A stretch of DNA of 37,437 bases from positions 1 to 37,437 of the forward strand of contig CALXSA010000010.1 in assembly GCA_944390995.1 (NCBI GenBank), in the 5' to 3' direction. Every line of letters starts with the position of its first letter. The stretch's first letter is position 1. Shown one piece after another: positions 34,746-37,437 of the stretch. A model generated the notes under the pieces. It had not been told where the DNA came from. It saw only the letters and a program-made list of their open reading frames with translations, and did not search any database. The stretch comes from an uncultured Clostridia bacterium. Lineage in GTDB: Bacteria; Bacillota_A; Clostridia; TANB77; CAG-508. Position numbers and translations under genes: made by a program.

Positions 34746-37067
34746 TTATTTTAGTTCTACGATGGTGACACCCATTTCGCCTTCGCCGAATGTGCCAAGC
34801 CTAAATGATTTCACGTGTGGGTTGGTTTTTAGGAATTTATGTATTCCGTCTCGCAATTTGCCTGTGCCTTTTCCGTGTACAATTCTGATTGGAGAGAGCT
34901 TGGCGATTGCGCAGTCGTCTAGGTACTTATCAATTACAAATGTTGCTTCGTCAACATTCATTCCAATTACATTTATTTCACTTGAGATGTTTTGCGACTT
35001 GAATTTTGCATTTTTTGTAAATGTGACAGACGAACGACTGATGCTATTTTTGTTTGAGCTAGCATTCGAAACTTTATTTCCAGAAGAATTGTTTTTAGAA
35101 TTCTTGCCAGAACTTTTATCAATAGAGCTGTTTTTCAAGCTGAACTTTTCATTTAAGGCTTTAAGCGCATTTAAGTTTAAAGAACTTTCATCTTGTGATA
35201 CCTCTTTTAAGTCCGTATTCAATTTGTTTCGTATGTTATTTGCTTTTGCCAAACTATCGCTATTGTTTTTTTCTATACTGCTTAATTCTTTAATCAAAGA
35301 ATTTGCCTCAGCCCTAGCAGACAATAGTATTTCGCGGGCTTCTTCTTTTGCTTTTTCTACAATTCTCTGCTGCTTTTCTTTTTGCGAGTTTACTTGTTGT
35401 TCCAAGCTTTTTCTCAAAGTTTCAATTTGCCTAGAGTTCTTTTCTATATTTTCTTTTTCTTGCTCAATTTCTAGCTTTTGAGTATAAATGCTTTTTATTA
35501 GCTCCTCAATGTTTATCGAATCTTCTTTTATCAATGAATGAGCTATTTGCAAAATGCTATCGCTTAGCCCAAGCTTCTTACTTATGGCGAAGGCATTGCT
35601 TTTGCCAGGAACGCCAATAAGCAGCTTGTATGTAGGTTTTAAATTGCCTAAGTCAAACTCGAAACTTGCATTTTCAAAACCTTCTGTTACCAGACAATAG
35701 TTTTTCAATTCCTGATAATGTGTTGTGGAAATTGAAATTGCGCCTAAGTCGAAGAAGTATTTAAGAATGCTAATGGCAAGGTTTGCGCCTTCTATAGGGT
35801 CTGTGCCAGAGCCCAGCTCATCCAAAAGGACTAGGCTCTGGTCCGTTACATTGTGTGTGATTTCCACAATGTTTGAAATATGTGAAGAAAAAGTGCTAAG
35901 GTTTTCTTGAATGCTTTGTTCATCTCCAATATCTGCAAAAATATTATCAAAAACATAGATTGAGCTGTTTTCCTTTGCTGGAATAAAAATTCCTGAGTAT
36001 GCCATTAAAAGCAAAAGTCCAGTTGTTTTGAGGGCTACGGTTTTTCCACCAGTGTTAGGTCCAGTTATGACTAATGCAGAATAATCTTTGCCAATCGATA
36101 AATCTATTGGCACCACGACGTTTGCGTCAATTAATGGATGGCGGGCAGCTATTAGGTTAATGTATTTTTGCTCATTTATTTTAGGGAAAGAACCATTAAT
36201 AGCAGCGGAATAGCTGGCTTTGGCGAAGCTTAAGTCCAGCTCACCAAGCAAAGAAATATTGCTTCTCAAATAATTTGTATACTCGTATAGCATTGCGGAA
36301 AGCTCGGCCAAAATTCTCTCAATCTCAATATCTTCCTCAACCTTCAAATTGGCAATATCGTTGTTCAACTCAAAAACAGAGAGAGGTTCAATAAAAACAG
36401 TAGAACCACTACTAGAAATGTCATGGATAAAGCCTTTTACTTGCGCTCTGTGCTCCTCTTTTATTGGGACAACATATCTATTTTCTCTAATCGTAATAAT
36501 AGGCTCCATTATGTAGCTAGAGTATGTTTTAGAATGTATAAATGAGTTTAGCTGGGTCCTAATGCTTTCCTCTAGTTTCTTGCTTTCACGCCTTATGCCA
36601 TTTAACTTAGGAGAGGCATTGTCTGCGATTAAATTTTCATCTAATATAACAGAGAAAATTTTTTCTTCGATACCTTTGTTGGTATAAAGCTGCTCAAACA
36701 AGCTGCCTAATCTAGGGTAATCTGCTATATCTAGACTTTCGCTAGAAGAAAAATAGTTTTTTACCTCTCTTGAAATCTTCAAAAAACTTGCTACATTTAG
36801 TAAAGCGAGACTCGATAAAACGCCATTACTTTCCAGAGTTTTAAGCGATAGACTGATGTCTGGAAGCTCAGCAAGAGGAATGCCCCCTATTCTGTGAAGC
36901 AGGCTGTCAGCTTCTTGCGTGGCAGAAAGAGCATCTATAACTTCGTCTTTATTAAAGCTGGGCATTAGCGTAGATGCATTGCTTCTTCCTATATATGTTT
37001 TGCAATATGAGCTTAATTTTTCTATAATTTTATCGTAATCTAATATTTTTAAATACTTGTTCTTCAT
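34746..37067 (-). CDS. mutS2: MutS2 family ATPase/endonuclease
   Basis: MutS-like ATPase of Bacillota implicated in recombination control and, in Bacillus, rescue of collided ribosomes. 773 residues: N-terminal core, MutS ATPase with Walker A ITGPNTGGKTVALKT (about 333-347), Walker B LVLLDELGSGTDP, a long coiled coil (about 510-620), a Ser/Asn/Lys-rich linker (about 650-690) and a C-terminal Smr nuclease domain (INVIGMNVDEATFVIDKYLDD, IRIVHGKGTGKLRDGI). RBS AAAGGAACAG before ATG 37067. Divergent from spoVG. Confidence 0.96.
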   Translation of the reverse strand: MKNKYLKILDYDKIIEKLSSYCKTYIGRSNASTLMPSFNKDEVIDALSATQEADSLLHRIGGIPLAELPDISLSLKTLESNGVLSSLALLNVASFLKISREVKNYFSSSESLDIADYPRLGSLFEQLYTNKGIEEKIFSVILDENLIADNASPKLNGIRRESKKLEESIRTQLNSFIHSKTYSSYIMEPIITIRENRYVVPIKEEHRAQVKGFIHDISSSGSTVFIEPLSVFELNNDIANLKVEEDIEIERILAELSAMLYEYTNYLRSNISLLGELDLSFAKASYSAAINGSFPKINEQKYINLIAARHPLIDANVVVPIDLSIGKDYSALVITGPNTGGKTVALKTTGLLLLMAYSGIFIPAKENSSIYVFDNIFADIGDEQSIQENLSTFSSHISNIVEITHNVTDQSLVLLDELGSGTDPIEGANLAISILKYFFDLGAISISTTHYQELKNYCLVTEGFENASFEFDLGNLKPTYKLLIGVPGKSNAFAISKKLGLSDSILQIAHSLIKEDSINIEELIKSIYTQKLEIEQEKENIEKNSRQIETLRKSLEQQVNSQKEKQQRIVEKAKEEAREILLSARAEANSLIKELSSIEKNNSDSLAKANNIRNKLNTDLKEVSQDESSLNLNALKALNEKFSLKNSSIDKSSGKNSKNNSSGNKVSNASSNKNSISRSSVTFTKNAKFKSQNISSEINVIGMNVDEATFVIDKYLDDCAIAKLSPIRIVHGKGTGKLRDGIHKFLKTNPHVKSFRLGTFGEGEMGVTIVELK

Positions 37068-37252
37068 TTTTTCTGTTCCTTTCTATGTTATTACCGTCAC
37101 TGTATAATGATTATATGAATTCGAACTCCCTTTGCCAGACAGAAATCTTTAAAATTATACAGAACCATTATACCACGTTTTGGGAAAAGTGGGAAGGGGA
37201 GCGGAAATTTAGTAGCTAGAAAATATTTTGTAGAAAAATGCAAAAATAAAGA

Positions 37253-37278
37253 AGGAGAAAAAAGTTTTTTGAAGAATA
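37253..37278 (+). promoter_or_regulatory. sigma-H-type promoter of spoVG
   Basis: AGGAGAA starts at 37253 and GAAT at 37274, a start-to-start distance of 21 bases. As I recall the Bacillus subtilis spoVG sigma-H promoter (AGGATTT, then GGAAT), the spacing is the same. An inverted repeat TTGTACAT (37285-37292) / ATGTACAA (37313-37320) lies just downstream in the leader. Confidence 0.6.
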
Positions 37279-37351
37279 ATATTATTGTACATAGAAAAAG
37301 TCACTAAAGACAATGTACAAATTTTTATAACAGTGGAAGGCGGTGCGCAAA

Positions 37352-37437
37352 ATGCAAATAACAGATGTACGTTTAAGAAAGGTAAATTCAGAAAACAGAA
37401 TGAAAGCTGTTGCTTCTGTAACATTCGATAATGAATT
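37352..37437 (+). CDS. spoVG: SpoVG (partial, runs off the window)
   Basis: The first 28 residues, [20 protein letters not shown] then ASVTFDNE, match SpoVG, an RNA/DNA-binding regulator of septation and sporulation. ATG 37352 follows AAGGCGGTG. The rest lies beyond the window. The sigma-H-like promoter and the sporulation genes elsewhere in the window fit its role. Confidence 0.93.
   Translation, partial: MQITDVRLRKVNSENRMKAVASVTFDNE

Noticed and set aside
34729..35481. 250-codon plus-strand frame across mutS2
   Set aside because: Antisense shadow of the Ser/Asn/Lys-rich linker and coiled coil of mutS2.

Overview
This window reads as chromosomal DNA from a low-GC, spore-forming, anaerobic member of the Bacillota (Clostridia-like, probably an uncultured gut lineage). 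The support is spo0A, spoVG with a sigma-H-type promoter, ylbJ, feoB/feoA, rubrerythrin, a CIRCE-controlled groESL operon, a dnaG-rpoD pair, AGGAGG-type ribosome sites and TTGACA/TATAAT promoters. TAA, TAG and TGA all act as stops. No phage, IS element or CRISPR array is visible.

Layout: 1-2.3 kb holds a class D sortase and its adjacent surface protein. 2.4-9.2 kb holds a CNNM/CBS membrane protein, a WG-repeat lipid- or membrane-anchored protein, a frameshifted PLP lyase (YnbB family), a structured RNA candidate, an HI0933-family flavoprotein and a YigZ protein with an ATT start. 9.2-11 kb holds spo0A and a rubrerythrin with an internal stop. 11-15.8 kb holds feoB-feoA, the threonylcarbamoyl-AMP synthase, a small pilin-like protein and dUTPase. 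16-20.3 kb holds a CarD regulator and dnaG-rpoD. 20.3-24.2 kb holds tRNA-Met, a secreted vWA protein, a small protein and ylbJ. 24.5-28 kb holds a P-type Mg ATPase convergent with deoD. 28.2-30 kb is a broken AAA-ATPase-like/PD-(D/E)XK gene. 30-32.2 kb is groES-groL. 32.2-34.5 kb holds a small membrane protein, a decayed paralogue of it and a frameshifted mtaB. 34.7-37.1 kb is mutS2, divergent from spoVG, which runs off the end.

The most interesting signal is translational. Two conserved genes, the YnbB-family lyase and mtaB, are each interrupted by one extra C that creates the codon CGG in the shared context CGG(G/T)TCATT(A/G). Skipping that C restores a full-length, family-typical protein in both. 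By eye I found no other in-frame CGG codon in any gene here, although CGT, CGC and CGA are all used. This fits a hungry or unassigned CGG codon acting as a +1 programmed frameshift site. Two independent mutations or sequencing errors remain possible, especially since an ATT start (yigZ), an internal stop (rubrerythrin) and a decayed ATPase gene also occur here.

A second layer is a modular family of intergenic palindromic repeats built around GGGAC boxes (about 14.7, 24.3, 27.9, 28.2, 30.0, 32.2 and 34.5-34.7 kb). Some copies can fold into alternative hairpins and may serve as terminators. Several promoters carry palindromes on the -35 box or start site (spo0A, carD, tRNA-Met), which suggests unexplored regulators.
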